A stretch of 64,000 nt of DNA from Glaciecola sp. HTCC2999 (GTDB lineage: Bacteria > Pseudomonadota > Gammaproteobacteria > Enterobacterales > Alteromonadaceae). A program made the position numbers and the translations under genes. The stretch is taken from positions 128,177-192,176 of the forward strand of contig NZ_DS989810.1 of NCBI RefSeq assembly GCF_000155775.1. The letters run 5' to 3'. The stretch's first letter is position 1, and each line of letters begins with the position of its first letter. Below the pieces are notes generated by a model. That model searched no databases and was not told the origin of the DNA. It saw only the letters and a program-made list of their open reading frames with translations. Of the stretch, positions 8,527 through 18,176 are shown one piece after another.

Positions 8527-9150
8527 ATGGATTTTTTACACAATTTTGACCAACTCGAACAAGTCATACGTTATTTTCTTGCGTTTTTTTATACATTTGT
8601 CGCAGTATTTTATATTTTTCTTATTAGCAAAAAACAAAGTCAATGTGGTGCCTCGTTGATCCATATGGGGCATCGATTTTCATTACATTGGTGGAATCAC
8701 CTTACTTTTAGAATGTTCAGAATAGTCATATGGGCAGTCTGTGTATTACGTGTATTTTTCCCTGAGACTGACAACGTCTTAATGATGCTTACGTCTATTA
8801 ATATTCCAATCATCAATTATGTCGGGGTGCTATTGTTAGTACTTGGATTTAGTTTGACAGTGTATTGTAATTTCATTCTTAACAACACATGGCGGTCAGG
8901 TATTGATGAGCAGCAAACGACGCTCATTACCAGTGCGGTGTATGCTAAAAGCCGTAACCCAGCTTATATTGGTGTAGCAGCTTCGCAATTTGGTTTTTTC
9001 TTAGCCATGCCAAGTGTGTTTTCTTTAGCATGTTTAGTGATTGGTGTATCCGCGTTACGAATACAAATATCTCTGGAAGAAGATTTCTTAAACAAAGTTC
9101 ATCAACAAGAATATACTAAGTACAAACAAAAAGTGCCTCGTTATTTTTGA
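8527..9150 (+). CDS. Isoprenylcysteine carboxyl methyltransferase (ICMT/PEMT)-family membrane protein
   Basis: This 207-residue integral membrane protein has about five hydrophobic helices. The C-terminal half carries the ICMT/PEMT methyltransferase pattern: TWRSG near residue 125, then a SRNPAYIGV stretch (the usual R-H/N-P-x-Y), and a later EEDFL...YTKYKQKVPRYF that matches the family's E-E-x-x-L...Y-x-x-Y...V-P-R ending. These enzymes use SAM on membrane-embedded substrates; the bacterial substrate is unknown. The second of two adjacent ATGs (8527) is chosen because AAGGA ends 6 nt before it. The tail of the gene forms half of a terminator serving purC on the other strand. Confidence 0.75.
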   Translation: MDFLHNFDQLEQVIRYFLAFFYTFVAVFYIFLISKKQSQCGASLIHMGHRFSLHWWNHLTFRMFRIVIWAVCVLRVFFPETDNVLMMLTSINIPIINYVGVLLLVLGFSLTVYCNFILNNTWRSGIDEQQTTLITSAVYAKSRNPAYIGVAASQFGFFLAMPSVFSLACLVIGVSALRIQISLEEDFLNKVHQQEYTKYKQKVPRYF

Positions 9151-9155
9151 GGCAC
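9128..9155 (-). terminator. Rho-independent terminator of the dapA-bamC-purC operon
   Basis: GTGCCTC (9133-9139) pairs with GAGGCAC (9149-9155) across a 9-nt loop. On the minus strand the stem is followed by TTTTTG, so it terminates transcription coming leftwards from purC. It lies inside the last codons of the convergent methyltransferase-like gene. Confidence 0.75.
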
Positions 9156-9180
9156 CTTGAAATTATCAGTATATGGAAAA

Positions 9181-9897
9181 CTAGTTTAAATCTAAGCCTA
9201 GTCGACCCGCTACTTCGATATATGTTTCTACTACACTACCTAGTCCCTGTCTAAAACGGTCTTTATCCATCTTATTTCGCGTTTCTTTATCCCATAAGCG
9301 GCAACCGTCCGGGGTAAATTCGTCACCTAATACAATATTACCATCAACATCGACACCGAACTCCAGTTTGTAATCAACTAAAATCATATCGCCTTGATCA
9401 AACAATGCAGTTAATACTTCATTAACCTTGAATGTGAGCGATTTCATTGTGTTAATCTGGTCTTCAGTTGCCCAGCCAAATGATACAATGTGATAGTCAT
9501 TAATCATAGGGTCATGCAATGCATCATTTTTCAAAAAGAATTCAAATGTAGGAGGATTAAGAGTTAAACCTTCTTCAACACCTAAGCGACGACATAATGA
9601 CCCTGCGGCCACATTTCTAACAACACATTCAACAGGGATCATATCCAGTTTTTTCACCACGGATTCAGTATCTGAAATTAACGCATTAACTTGCGTTTTA
9701 ATACCAGCCTGCTCAAGGTGATTCATAATGAAATGATTAAATTTATTATTCACTTCTCCTTTACGATCTAATTGTTCGATCTTTTCGCCATCAAAGGCAG
9801 AAGTATCGTTACGAAACTCTAAAATAAGAAGATTTTCATCATCGGTATGAAATACTGTCTTCGCTTTGCCTCGATATAATTCGTCTTTCTTTTGCAT
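9181..9897 (-). CDS. purC: Phosphoribosylaminoimidazole-succinocarboxamide synthase
   Basis: This 238-residue SAICAR synthase joins CAIR and aspartate with ATP in purine synthesis. It shows the N-terminal [33 protein letters not shown] and the metal-binding DYKLEFG typical of bacterial PurC. Length equals that of E. coli PurC (237). It is the last gene of dapA-bamC-purC, 14 bp after bamC, an order shared with E. coli. A terminator follows at 9128-9155. Confidence 0.97.
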   Translation of the reverse strand: MQKKDELYRGKAKTVFHTDDENLLILEFRNDTSAFDGEKIEQLDRKGEVNNKFNHFIMNHLEQAGIKTQVNALISDTESVVKKLDMIPVECVVRNVAAGSLCRRLGVEEGLTLNPPTFEFFLKNDALHDPMINDYHIVSFGWATEDQINTMKSLTFKVNEVLTALFDQGDMILVDYKLEFGVDVDGNIVLGDEFTPDGCRLWDKETRNKMDKDRFRQGLGSVVETYIEVAGRLGLDLN

Positions 9898-9911
9898 GAA
9901 AATTGCCTGTA

Positions 9912-11021
9912 TTAAATATCTAATTCGTTTTGACTAAGTATCTCAGCAAATGCAGGATACAGTTCGGACACCTTGACCGGCGTTAATGGGTTACTTTGTT
10001 CATCCATAAAAGTAACCGATGTTTTATTACTGGTTAATGATTTTACTAAGATACGATAGTCTTTCTTTTCAAGTGAAAATTCATCATCATTACCAAATAA
10101 ACCTTTGATCCAAGATTGCTCAATCCCCTGGTAATTAACAAATAACAAGCCAGTAGATTTATCTAAATCTTTAACATTAAAACCTAATTTACGAAGGACT
10201 AACTGAAATTTAGGCCAAGTAATATCATAATTAGCGTCGATTATAAATGCCGAATCACCCTTAGCATCAAACCCTAATTGAGAATTCATACCTGAACGGA
10301 TCTCTGCAATTCGACGCTCGTCCTCTATCATTTGCTGCGAGGCGAAATGCTGAATGATACCGTTTAACATAGTCGCTTCAAAATCCCGTTTAATAAACGG
10401 ATTGATGGCGTCACTAATGTTGTCACCATTAGCAATCACTAAATCCAATAAATTAACCGTTAACGTAGCACTACGCCCATGACCCGCCGGTTTAACAATC
10501 AGTTCAAAACGTCGACCCACTTCGGTATTATCTTCACTAAAATCATACCAAGCACTATCGGCATCTTCATAAGATACAATCCAATCGGTAACGAGACGAA
10601 GCGCACTTGGATCCGGTATTGAATAATCTACATTAATACGGGCTAAGTGACCGGAAATTTGTTGTAAGACAAGGTCATTAATCGATAAATTAGAATCTAA
10701 TTTATCAAAGATAACAGAAGTGTCGGTTAAATCTTCAGTTAAATAAGTACCTCTAGCTAGCGGTAATACTAATGAAGGTGAGACGACCGGTAAACTTTTA
10801 CCATACAAAGCTTTCTCAGGTGATGGTACTGCTGGAATAATGTAATCAGGAGCGGTCTCAGGTGTCGATAAATCTGAAGGAACGTTTGTCGTTGCGGGTG
10901 AAGGTAAATTCACATAATCAACACCACCGGAGGCAATTCTTCTTTCTTCCTTAGAAGCACACCCAGTTAATACGGAAATAATAACTACGGATAGAGCAGT
11001 GAGTGTTAGGTTCTTATTCAT
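9912..11021 (-). CDS. bamC: Outer membrane protein assembly factor BamC (lipoprotein)
   Basis: This 369-residue lipoprotein has a lipobox LTGC with the acylated cysteine at residue 21. A short unstructured stretch rich in Pro and Ser (about residues 36-75) precedes two helix-grip domains; this matches BamC (NlpB), which binds BamD in the outer-membrane barrel-assembly complex. E. coli BamC is 344 residues. Position between dapA and purC is diagnostic. Sequence similarity in the family is modest, so context carries weight. Confidence 0.9.
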   Translation of the reverse strand: MNKNLTLTALSVVIISVLTGCASKEERRIASGGVDYVNLPSPATTNVPSDLSTPETAPDYIIPAVPSPEKALYGKSLPVVSPSLVLPLARGTYLTEDLTDTSVIFDKLDSNLSINDLVLQQISGHLARINVDYSIPDPSALRLVTDWIVSYEDADSAWYDFSEDNTEVGRRFELIVKPAGHGRSATLTVNLLDLVIANGDNISDAINPFIKRDFEATMLNGIIQHFASQQMIEDERRIAEIRSGMNSQLGFDAKGDSAFIIDANYDITWPKFQLVLRKLGFNVKDLDKSTGLLFVNYQGIEQSWIKGLFGNDDEFSLEKKDYRILVKSLTSNKTSVTFMDEQSNPLTPVKVSELYPAFAEILSQNELDI

Positions 11022-11051
11022 TCCTGACCTTTATATAACGTACTAAGAAAA

Positions 11052-11930
11052 TTATATTAATTGATAATCGTGTAATGTTGCTTCGATTAACGCTTTACTC
11101 GAAAGTTCCGCCTGAACTAAGGGTAATCTTAACTCAGGTGAACTAATTAACCCCATTTTATAAAGTGCCCACTTAGGGATCACAGGGTTTGATTCGACAA
11201 ATAACTCAGAATGTAGTTTTTCAATTGTACTATCAATCTCTTGAGCCAGTACAATATTACCTGATAACGCAGCATCACACATCATTTTCATTTGTTTGGG
11301 TACAATATTAGCCGTCACCGAGATCACACCGTGACCGCCAAGATTCATAAATTCACATCCTGTAGCATCATCGCCACTGAGCAATAAAAAATCATCAGAT
11401 ACTTTAGATTGCATATCTTTTAAGCGTTGCATATCACCAGTGGCGTCTTTTATCCCCACAATATTCGGATGTGTAGATAATGTTGCAACTGTATCAGGTA
11501 ACATATCAGCCACTGTTCGACCTGGCACATTATATAGTAATACCGGTACCTTTGCCGCATCAGCTAGTACGCTAAAATGCTCGATCATGCCGCGTTGTTG
11601 TGGCTTGTTATAATAAGGTACAACGCTTAAAAATCCATCGATCCCTAGATCTTGGGTTTTATTTTGAAGGAATAATGACTCCGCGGTGGAGTTAGCGCCA
11701 CTGCCGACTACAACGCCGCAACGGCCATTTACCGCTGCTACCGTCGCCTTAACGACATCAACATGTTGGGTAAAAGAGAGAGTCGCTGATTCACCAGTAG
11801 TGCCAACTGATACAATCCCATCAGTGCCCGCTTCGATATGAAAATCAACTAATTTAGCTAGCGACGAATAATCAACATCTCCATTCGCTAACATCGGTGT
11901 GACTAACGCCACATAACTACCCTTAAACAT
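11052..11930 (-). CDS. dapA: 4-hydroxy-tetrahydrodipicolinate synthase
   Basis: This 292-residue enzyme condenses pyruvate and aspartate semialdehyde in the lysine and diaminopimelate pathway. It contains GTTGESATL, the catalytic-tyrosine region VLLYNVPGRT and the Schiff-base lysine in GIKDATGD. ATG at 11930 is chosen because AGGAG lies 8 nt upstream; a longer frame reaches 11984 but adds residues unlike DapA. It leads the operon dapA-bamC-purC and is divergent from gcvR, as in E. coli. Confidence 0.96.
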   Translation of the reverse strand: MFKGSYVALVTPMLANGDVDYSSLAKLVDFHIEAGTDGIVSVGTTGESATLSFTQHVDVVKATVAAVNGRCGVVVGSGANSTAESLFLQNKTQDLGIDGFLSVVPYYNKPQQRGMIEHFSVLADAAKVPVLLYNVPGRTVADMLPDTVATLSTHPNIVGIKDATGDMQRLKDMQSKVSDDFLLLSGDDATGCEFMNLGGHGVISVTANIVPKQMKMMCDAALSGNIVLAQEIDSTIEKLHSELFVESNPVIPKWALYKMGLISSPELRLPLVQAELSSKALIEATLHDYQLI

Positions 11931-12080
11931 ATATACTCCTTTCAAAAAACTCACGCAGTCTAGCATCACCATAATTATACACAATAGGACAAACGTGCAT
12001 ATTCATAAAAAACCATTGCTCTACATGCAATACCGCTCTTATACTTATTCAGAAATTAGAACAACAACGAATTTTCTTAT

Positions 12081-12626
12081 ATGTTACAACAACTCATTAT
12101 TAATTTTTTAGGTGTCGATAAACCTGGTCTATTAAGTGCAATTGCATCAACTATCAACACAGCTAATTGTAACATTTTAGATAGTCGACAAGCCATATTC
12201 GGTCAAGAACTCTCAATAACAATGATCATTGAAGGAAATCAAAACGCCATCACTAAAGCAGAGGTAGCCATTCCTACGTTATGCCATGAGCTTGATCTAT
12301 TGGCGATGATGAAACGTACTCATCACCATGCTAAACAACATTTAGCTCACTTACTAAATATCGAGTTCACCGGTCAAGACATTCAAGGATTATTAAGTGA
12401 AGTGACGCATTTTTTCCATGAAAAAGCAGCGTCTATTAGCGCATTACGACAAAAGACATACACTTGCCCCGACACACAGCTTGAATCAGTGCGGTGTAAA
12501 CTGGTCTTGACTGTACCTGAAAATATCGATATCAAAGAGTTTATCAAGGATTGTCAGCTATTTTTAACGTCCTTATCATTACAAGCAACTATCACCGATA
12601 CTCATCAAACTAATTGGAGTGAATAA
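12081..12626 (+). CDS. gcvR: Glycine cleavage system transcriptional repressor GcvR
   Basis: This 181-residue protein has two ACT domains and no DNA-binding motif. The first begins LIINFLGVDKPGLLSAIAST and the second IEFTGQDIQGLLSEVTHFF. In E. coli GcvR binds GcvA and holds the gcv operon off when glycine is scarce. Length (E. coli 190) and position next to dapA and bcp agree. It is followed by bcp with a 4-bp gap to the chosen start, suggesting translational coupling. Confidence 0.88.
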   Translation: MLQQLIINFLGVDKPGLLSAIASTINTANCNILDSRQAIFGQELSITMIIEGNQNAITKAEVAIPTLCHELDLLAMMKRTHHHAKQHLAHLLNIEFTGQDIQGLLSEVTHFFHEKAASISALRQKTYTCPDTQLESVRCKLVLTVPENIDIKEFIKDCQLFLTSLSLQATITDTHQTNWSE

Positions 12627-12630
12627 TTTT

Positions 12631-13104
12631 ATGCAAACATTAACTGCTGGACATCCGGCCCCTCAATTTTCTTTACCTAATGAACATGGTGAGCAGGTTA
12701 CTTTATCAGAGCTATCAGGAAAAAAAGTATTAATGTATTTTTATCCCAAAGCCATGACGCCAGGCTGTACCGTTCAAGCTCAATGTTTGCGAGACACGCA
12801 AAGCGAATTTACTGAACATAACGTGGTGGTATTCGGTGTCAGCCCTGATCCGGTTAAACGCTTACCTAAATTTATTGAAAAAGAAGGACTAAACTTCTCA
12901 CTATTATCCGACGAAGACCATGCTGTAGCAGAAGCCTTTGGTGTTTGGGGTGAAAAGAAATTCATGGGAAAAATATACGATGGGATCCACCGCATTAGTT
13001 TTTTAATTGATGAAAATGGTATGATTGAACACGTATTTGATAAGTTTAAAACAAAAGATCACCATGAAGTTGTTTTAGGCTATTTAAATGCAAACCAATC
13101 CTAG
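12631..13104 (+). CDS. bcp: Thioredoxin-dependent thiol peroxidase (PrxQ/BCP type)
   Basis: This 157-residue peroxiredoxin reduces hydroperoxides using thioredoxin. The peroxidatic cysteine is C46 in TPGCTVQAQC, and C52 could be the resolving cysteine, one residue farther away than the usual CTVQAC spacing. FGVSPD and the FLIDENG strand fit the fold. GGAGTG at 12616 supports ATG 12631 over an overlapping GTG at 12619. It follows gcvR as in E. coli. Confidence 0.93.
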   Translation: MQTLTAGHPAPQFSLPNEHGEQVTLSELSGKKVLMYFYPKAMTPGCTVQAQCLRDTQSEFTEHNVVVFGVSPDPVKRLPKFIEKEGLNFSLLSDEDHAVAEAFGVWGEKKFMGKIYDGIHRISFLIDENGMIEHVFDKFKTKDHHEVVLGYLNANQS

Positions 13105-13120
13105 TCCTATTTAAATTAAG

Positions 13121-13162
13121 AGAAACCTTAAGCGTGCATTTTAAGCATAAGGTTTCTTTTAT
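13121..13162 (+). terminator. Rho-independent terminator after bcp
   Basis: AGAAACCTTA (13121-13130) pairs with TAAGGTTTCT (13148-13157), a 10-bp stem with a 17-nt loop, followed by TTTTAT. It ends gcvR-bcp transcription. On the other strand the T tract is poor, so its use by the convergent kinase gene is doubtful. Confidence 0.65.
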
Positions 13163-13215
13163 ATACACTCGGTAATACCAACTTGTTATTCATTAGATTA
13201 CCGGTTGTGTGAAAG

Positions 13216-14478
13216 TTACATCTCGACAGGAATATTAAGAGTAACTGTCGTCCCCTTCTCTACTTTAGAGTCAACTTCAATAGTCCCTTGCATCTTCTTC
13301 ATAATTTTTTGAACAATCGACATACCTAAACCCATGCCTTGATAAGTTTTTGTCGTAGATGAATCACCTTGCTCAAATAGTTCAAATAATCGGTTTAATA
13401 CCTCTTCATTCATGCCAACCCCATTGTCAGTAACGGTTATCTTTAAAAGATTGTGCTTAATTCCAGCATGAATGTGAACGTTACCTTGCGGTGTATATTT
13501 TATCGCATTACTGATAATTTGGTTTAAGACTTCATTTACTTTCTCAATATCCAAATATAACTTGGTTGGTACATTAGTATTCACTGATACAGCAAACTGA
13601 AGGGCACCATGATCAATAATGATATTAAATTTATTCTCTATATTGGTTAGTATAGAACGTATATCATGCCAATCTCTTTTAACCAGATATTGCGCTTCAT
13701 TGACTTCTTGTATCTTCAGAATATCGTTAATAATTTTATTTAAATAACTAAAGGCATCCTTAGCATGGCTGAGTAACACTTTTTCTTTTTCATCTTTTCC
13801 TTCAACCAGCCCTAATACACCATGAATACCATTAAGAGGAGTACGTAACTCATGCGATATATTCGAAAGAAATCGGTTTTTTTGTTGAATTAATTGGTTT
13901 TTTTCATCTAAAGCGAGGGTTTGTGCTTCTTTGGCCGCTGCTGTCACCTTAGAAAAATGTTGAAAAGTATAATAAAGAAACAATATCATCGCTATAAAAT
14001 GCGCGGTTTCCGAAGCTAAAGGTAAGACCGGTTCATTGAATTGTGACAAGTGGCCTAATCGAACGGATATAAAAAGTCCAAACACTAATATCGCGTTAAA
14101 AATTAACAGGCTTAAGCCAAGATTTCGGTGTAAGCTAAAGATAATTATCGGGATAACAAAACCCCATATAACTGTAATAGATTGAAATAAACCATTTTTA
14201 TACAAAATTGCTAAATATGTTAGTTGTAAAATAGTTAATAACAAGCATATGGAAAAAAACAAGGTACGCTTATTTTTGGACAATTGATAAACAACATAAA
14301 ATATTGGAACATTGATTAGGAATATTAATCTAAAATAGTCATTAAAAAAGATTGCCTGATAAATTGGGACGGTATTTAAAATAATACTCAACATAAAGAA
14401 AATGAACATCGTTTTGGTAATATGAGCAGATATAACTTTATCTATATCTTTAGTAGAAAAATTTATCACTGGTTGCAT
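13216..14478 (-). CDS. Membrane sensor histidine kinase (orphan)
   Basis: This 420-residue kinase has about six transmembrane helices in residues 20-175, with no large periplasmic loop. A cytoplasmic linker leads to a HisKA domain with the phospho-acceptor histidine H209 in SNISHELRTPLNG, then a HATPase domain with the N box (NQIISNAIKYT), G1 (TDNGVGM) and G2 (GMGLGMSIV). It lacks a receiver domain and no response regulator lies beside it; the nearest is at 29829. The input signal is unknown; the compact membrane sensor suggests membrane or small-ligand sensing. Confidence 0.9.
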   Translation of the reverse strand: MQPVINFSTKDIDKVISAHITKTMFIFFMLSIILNTVPIYQAIFFNDYFRLIFLINVPIFYVVYQLSKNKRTLFFSICLLLTILQLTYLAILYKNGLFQSITVIWGFVIPIIIFSLHRNLGLSLLIFNAILVFGLFISVRLGHLSQFNEPVLPLASETAHFIAMILFLYYTFQHFSKVTAAAKEAQTLALDEKNQLIQQKNRFLSNISHELRTPLNGIHGVLGLVEGKDEKEKVLLSHAKDAFSYLNKIINDILKIQEVNEAQYLVKRDWHDIRSILTNIENKFNIIIDHGALQFAVSVNTNVPTKLYLDIEKVNEVLNQIISNAIKYTPQGNVHIHAGIKHNLLKITVTDNGVGMNEEVLNRLFELFEQGDSSTTKTYQGMGLGMSIVQKIMKKMQGTIEVDSKVEKGTTVTLNIPVEM

Positions 14479-14551
14479 AAAATAGAATCCTTTCTATTAC
14501 TATTTGTTTGTTTACATTTTATATGTTTTTGATATTAGCATAATATTTCTA

Positions 14552-15622
14552 TTATGTTGACTTTATATCTTCGTCGAGATCATTTGACCAAGCACTGATT
14601 AAAGCCTTAACTAAGGTCGCTAAAGGTATTGCAAAGAAAACTCCCCAAAAGCCCCATATGCCACCGAAAAATAACACGGCAATAATGATGTAAAGAGGAT
14701 GCAATGCTACCGCTTCAGAAAATAAAATGGGAACAATTAAATTACCATCTAATGCTTGTATTATGAAATAGACTAACATTAAGTAGCCAAATTCAGCTGA
14801 AAACCCCCATTGAAATAATGCAACAAAGGCCACCGGAATTGTCACGACTGCGGCACCAATATATGGAATAAGCACTGACAAGCCCACCAGTACTCCCAGT
14901 AAAATAGCATAACGTAAGTCCATCAGAACAAATGCAATACAAGAAGCCGCTCCAACAATAAGTATCTCTATGACCTTACCACGAATATAATTACCTATTT
15001 GTGTATTCATCTCACTTCCAACCTGGTAAATCAAGCGTCTTTCTTTGGGTAACAGATAGGATAAATTGTCCATAAATAGAGGTTTATCCTTTAGCATAAA
15101 AAACATCATCAAAGGGACTAAAATTAAATAAATCAATAACGCACCGACACTGACCAAAGATGAGAATGACACGGATATAATATTCTGCGTGATACCCACT
15201 AAGCTTTCATTAACTTTGCCCATCATTGATGTGATTTGTTCAGTGTGAAGTAATTCTGGGTACTGCTCAGGCAGCGTTAAAAGCCAGGCTTGAGCGCCTT
15301 GCCAAATGAGGGGAAGCTCTTCAACTAAATTGACACTTTGCTTAGAAATAGTTGGTAATAGACTGAGCGTACCAATCAAAGAAATACCGATAAATAACAC
15401 CATAACAATCGTCGTCGCCAGTGTTCGCGAGAGATTTAACTTTTCTAATTGACCTACAGAACTGTCCAGCAAATATGCTAATACTATGGCTATCAGTACT
15501 GGCATGATATAACTGCCCCAAAATAAAATAATGGCACTAATGAAAATAATCAAAAGAAGAAGCATCAATGCATCTGGGTCAGAAAACTTATTACGATACC
15601 AATTACCTAGCAAATCGAGCAT
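14552..15622 (-). CDS. perM: AI-2E family transporter PerM
   Basis: This 356-residue membrane protein has seven to eight helices and the AI-2E exporter family pattern, including LVPLMMFFMLKDK, the cytoplasmic loop GNYIRGKVIEILIVG, and VLIPYIGAAVVTIPVA. E. coli PerM (YfgO) is 353 residues and sits beside bepA, as here. The substrate is unproven; quorum-signal export (TqsA) is known for a relative only. It is divergent from bepA across 200 bp. Confidence 0.88.
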   Translation of the reverse strand: MLDLLGNWYRNKFSDPDALMLLLLIIFISAIILFWGSYIMPVLIAIVLAYLLDSSVGQLEKLNLSRTLATTIVMVLFIGISLIGTLSLLPTISKQSVNLVEELPLIWQGAQAWLLTLPEQYPELLHTEQITSMMGKVNESLVGITQNIISVSFSSLVSVGALLIYLILVPLMMFFMLKDKPLFMDNLSYLLPKERRLIYQVGSEMNTQIGNYIRGKVIEILIVGAASCIAFVLMDLRYAILLGVLVGLSVLIPYIGAAVVTIPVAFVALFQWGFSAEFGYLMLVYFIIQALDGNLIVPILFSEAVALHPLYIIIAVLFFGGIWGFWGVFFAIPLATLVKALISAWSNDLDEDIKST

Positions 15623-15822
15623 TTAAAAATTCCTAAAAAAGACCAATAGTCTATTAATGTTGGAGCAGATGATTTAGTATTCTAGCTTGTTAAAAGTCTG
15701 AGTACTAGACATTAATCAACACCATAAAGTGTCATCAAGTGTGTTGAACTATTTATTGTATATTCACTCTATACACAGTGTAATTATTCAATAAATGTAT
15801 CATTTGGAGACCTATTATCTTT

Positions 15823-17268
15823 TTGCGCAGTATTCTTTTTGCTTTTGTCCTTACATCCTGCTTTGCCAGTGGGCAAGTGTTAAATAATAAAAACACCTTA
15901 CCTGATATCGGCGTAGTGGGTGCAGATACCTTATCTATCGATGAAGAGTTAGCGATTGGGCAAGTTATATATTCACAACTTCGCGGTCAAGGTGGCGTGC
16001 TCTATGACCCCGTAGTGCAAGAATATATTCAAGCGTTAGGCAATAAATTGGTGATTCATGCTGATAATACAAAATACCCGTTTACGTTTTTTGTTATTAA
16101 TAACCAGGCATTAAATGCGTTTGCTTTTTATGGTGGACATGTCGGCACACATACCGGTCTAATTTATCGCGCGGAAACAGAAAGTGAGCTAGCCTCTGTA
16201 CTTGCCCATGAAATAGCCCACGTCACACAACGTCATATTGTTCGTCGAAGTCAAGCGGCAGAACGAAGCTCCCCCCTCCAGATAGCCTCTTTAATTGGTG
16301 GAGCGATATTAATGATGGCCTCTCCACAGGCTGGTATTGCTGCAATATCAGCAGGTAATGCAGGTGCCATGCAGAATCAAATCAACTACACCCGAACGTT
16401 TGAAAAAGAAGCGGATCGAATCGGTTTACGTATCCTTTCTGAAGCTGGGTTTAACCCTTTTTCTGCGGCCGATTTTTTTGGACGTTTATTAGAAAGTAAA
16501 CGCTGGAGTTCACAAGCCCCTGCATTTTTGCAAACTCACCCACTGTCCTTAAATCGGGTCGCTGAAGCTCGCAATCGTGCTGAAAATATGCCGAAAGTAC
16601 AAAATATCTCAAGTGAGATGTTTCGCCTAGTTAAAGCGAGGATCCAAGCACGTTATTTTTATACCGCAAAACACAATATTAGTGACTTTACACAGCGTTT
16701 AAAAGCACACCATAACATCAACAAAAATGCACCCGACAGTCATCTAGTTTATGGTCTGGCGATTGCGCTAATGCGCGACAACCAATTCAATCAAGCATTA
16801 TCATTATTACAACAATTGCATCGCGACGATAATGAGAACTTAGCCTATATAGACGCCCTTGCCGACGTTTACATCGCATTAAACAAATTCGAAAATGCTA
16901 ATGATTTACTCAAACCATTAGCACAAAAGCAGCCTAACAATGCTATCGTGACACTCAATTATGCCAACGTCCTATATAAAGCAGGACAGCATGTTCAAGC
17001 CATTGAAGTATTAAAAGATTATTTAATGATTAATCCTGATAGTGTCTTAGGTCATCAGTTAATATCTGATGCCTATGCTGCTTCCCAACAACCCATGCAA
17101 ATGCACCAAGCAAATGCTGAGTTTTACCAACTCCTCTCCATTCATCAAAAGGCGATTGATGAATTACAATTTGCTTATAATTATGCTGAAAATTATCTGA
17201 CTAAGCAGCGAATAAGAGCGCGGATCAATCAGCTAAGAGAAAAACAACTACAAATGTCACAAATGTGA
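15823..17268 (+). CDS. bepA: Periplasmic metalloprotease/chaperone BepA
   Basis: This 481-residue protein has an N-terminal signal peptide, an M48 metalloprotease domain with HEIAH at 129-133 (zinc ligands and catalytic Glu) and the third ligand in EKEADRIG, then C-terminal TPR helices from about residue 300. BepA cleaves or assists outer-membrane proteins such as LptD at the BAM complex. The start is uncertain: TTG 15823 gives a normal signal peptide, but GGAGA ends 12 nt away, while in-frame ATC (15817) and ATT (15814) lie at better spacing. Neighbours perM and arsC match E. coli. Confidence 0.92.
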   Translation: MRSILFAFVLTSCFASGQVLNNKNTLPDIGVVGADTLSIDEELAIGQVIYSQLRGQGGVLYDPVVQEYIQALGNKLVIHADNTKYPFTFFVINNQALNAFAFYGGHVGTHTGLIYRAETESELASVLAHEIAHVTQRHIVRRSQAAERSSPLQIASLIGGAILMMASPQAGIAAISAGNAGAMQNQINYTRTFEKEADRIGLRILSEAGFNPFSAADFFGRLLESKRWSSQAPAFLQTHPLSLNRVAEARNRAENMPKVQNISSEMFRLVKARIQARYFYTAKHNISDFTQRLKAHHNINKNAPDSHLVYGLAIALMRDNQFNQALSLLQQLHRDDNENLAYIDALADVYIALNKFENANDLLKPLAQKQPNNAIVTLNYANVLYKAGQHVQAIEVLKDYLMINPDSVLGHQLISDAYAASQQPMQMHQANAEFYQLLSIHQKAIDELQFAYNYAENYLTKQRIRARINQLREKQLQMSQM

Positions 17269-17285
17269 TTATCGGTATAGCATTA

Positions 17286-17759
17286 CTATTTAGTAAACAA
17301 TTCTACCGCTTGAATGAGAGAATCCAGTGTCTGTTCACCTAAAAGTGGTTTTGAGGTATCACCTTGGTGCAAGATAAAAGTAGCAGGTAAATACTGGGGT
17401 TTTTCAAGTGGAAAACCGACACCTGTATCCCCTACAACAGGAAACTTCATATTATATTGTTGGATAATACGGTCTAATTCTTGCTCAGGTAAATCATCAT
17501 AACTTACAGCAAAAAATTCAACATTTGGTTGGGTGTTTACCCACTGGTTAAATGCGTTTAGTTCTGGCACTTCTTTTAAACAAGGTGCACACCACTCCGC
17601 AAAGTAATTGACAACAACTGTTTTATGATTAAGTGCATGCCATTGATAAGTATCGCCTTGAACACTGCTAAAATCATAACGTTGAGATAAATACACTGAG
17701 ACTCCTAACACAAGTGAAGAAAGCGCAACAGTCAAAATAATGAGATTTTGTTTATTCAT
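17286..17759 (-). CDS. TlpA/ResA-like membrane-anchored thioredoxin-fold protein
   Basis: This 157-residue protein has one N-terminal anchor helix (residues 7-25) and a periplasmic thioredoxin fold with the redox motif WCAPC (C57, C60) and cis-proline region YLPATFIL. It resembles TlpA/ResA proteins that reduce disulfides in the periplasm. It converges with bepA (17-bp gap) and is divergent from arsC. Its partner is unknown. Confidence 0.85.
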   Translation of the reverse strand: MNKQNLIILTVALSSLVLGVSVYLSQRYDFSSVQGDTYQWHALNHKTVVVNYFAEWCAPCLKEVPELNAFNQWVNTQPNVEFFAVSYDDLPEQELDRIIQQYNMKFPVVGDTGVGFPLEKPQYLPATFILHQGDTSKPLLGEQTLDSLIQAVELFTK

Positions 17760-17831
17760 TGTTGATTAAGTCCAAGTAGTTTATATTCTGATAATATGCA
17801 ATATTTGCTTGAATAACCAAGGAAAATTTAC

Positions 17832-18176
17832 GTGTTAACTATTTATCACAACCCTCGCTGTAGTAAATCAAGACAAACCCTCGCGTTACTTAATGCTGCA
17901 AATACGGAACATAACGTACATCTTTATTTGAATGAACCACTTGGCCCTGATGAATTAAATGCCTTAAAGTCAGCACTCCAGGTGAATTCATTTATGGATA
18001 TGATGCGAACGAAAGAACCTGAATTCAAAACAACCCAATTGAGCCGCACGAGTAGTGAAAATGATCTATTAAATGCGTTAATACAATATCCTAAATTGTT
18101 AGAACGCCCCATTGTCTCTAATGGGACTCAAGCTATCATCGGCCGACCACCAGAGAATGTGAATGTCTTACTCTAA
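17832..18176 (+). CDS. arsC: ArsC-family arsenate reductase (glutaredoxin type)
   Basis: This 114-residue protein has the active-site cysteine C10 in HNPRCSKSRQ and the conserved LLERPIVSNG near the C-terminus. It belongs to the YfgD branch found beside bepA and hda in E. coli. Whether it really reduces arsenate is untested for this branch, and no ars operon genes are near. The start is GTG at 17832 after AAGGAAA. It overlaps wrbA by 14 bp, so the two are cotranscribed. Confidence 0.88.
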   Translation: MLTIYHNPRCSKSRQTLALLNAANTEHNVHLYLNEPLGPDELNALKSALQVNSFMDMMRTKEPEFKTTQLSRTSSENDLLNALIQYPKLLERPIVSNGTQAIIGRPPENVNVLL

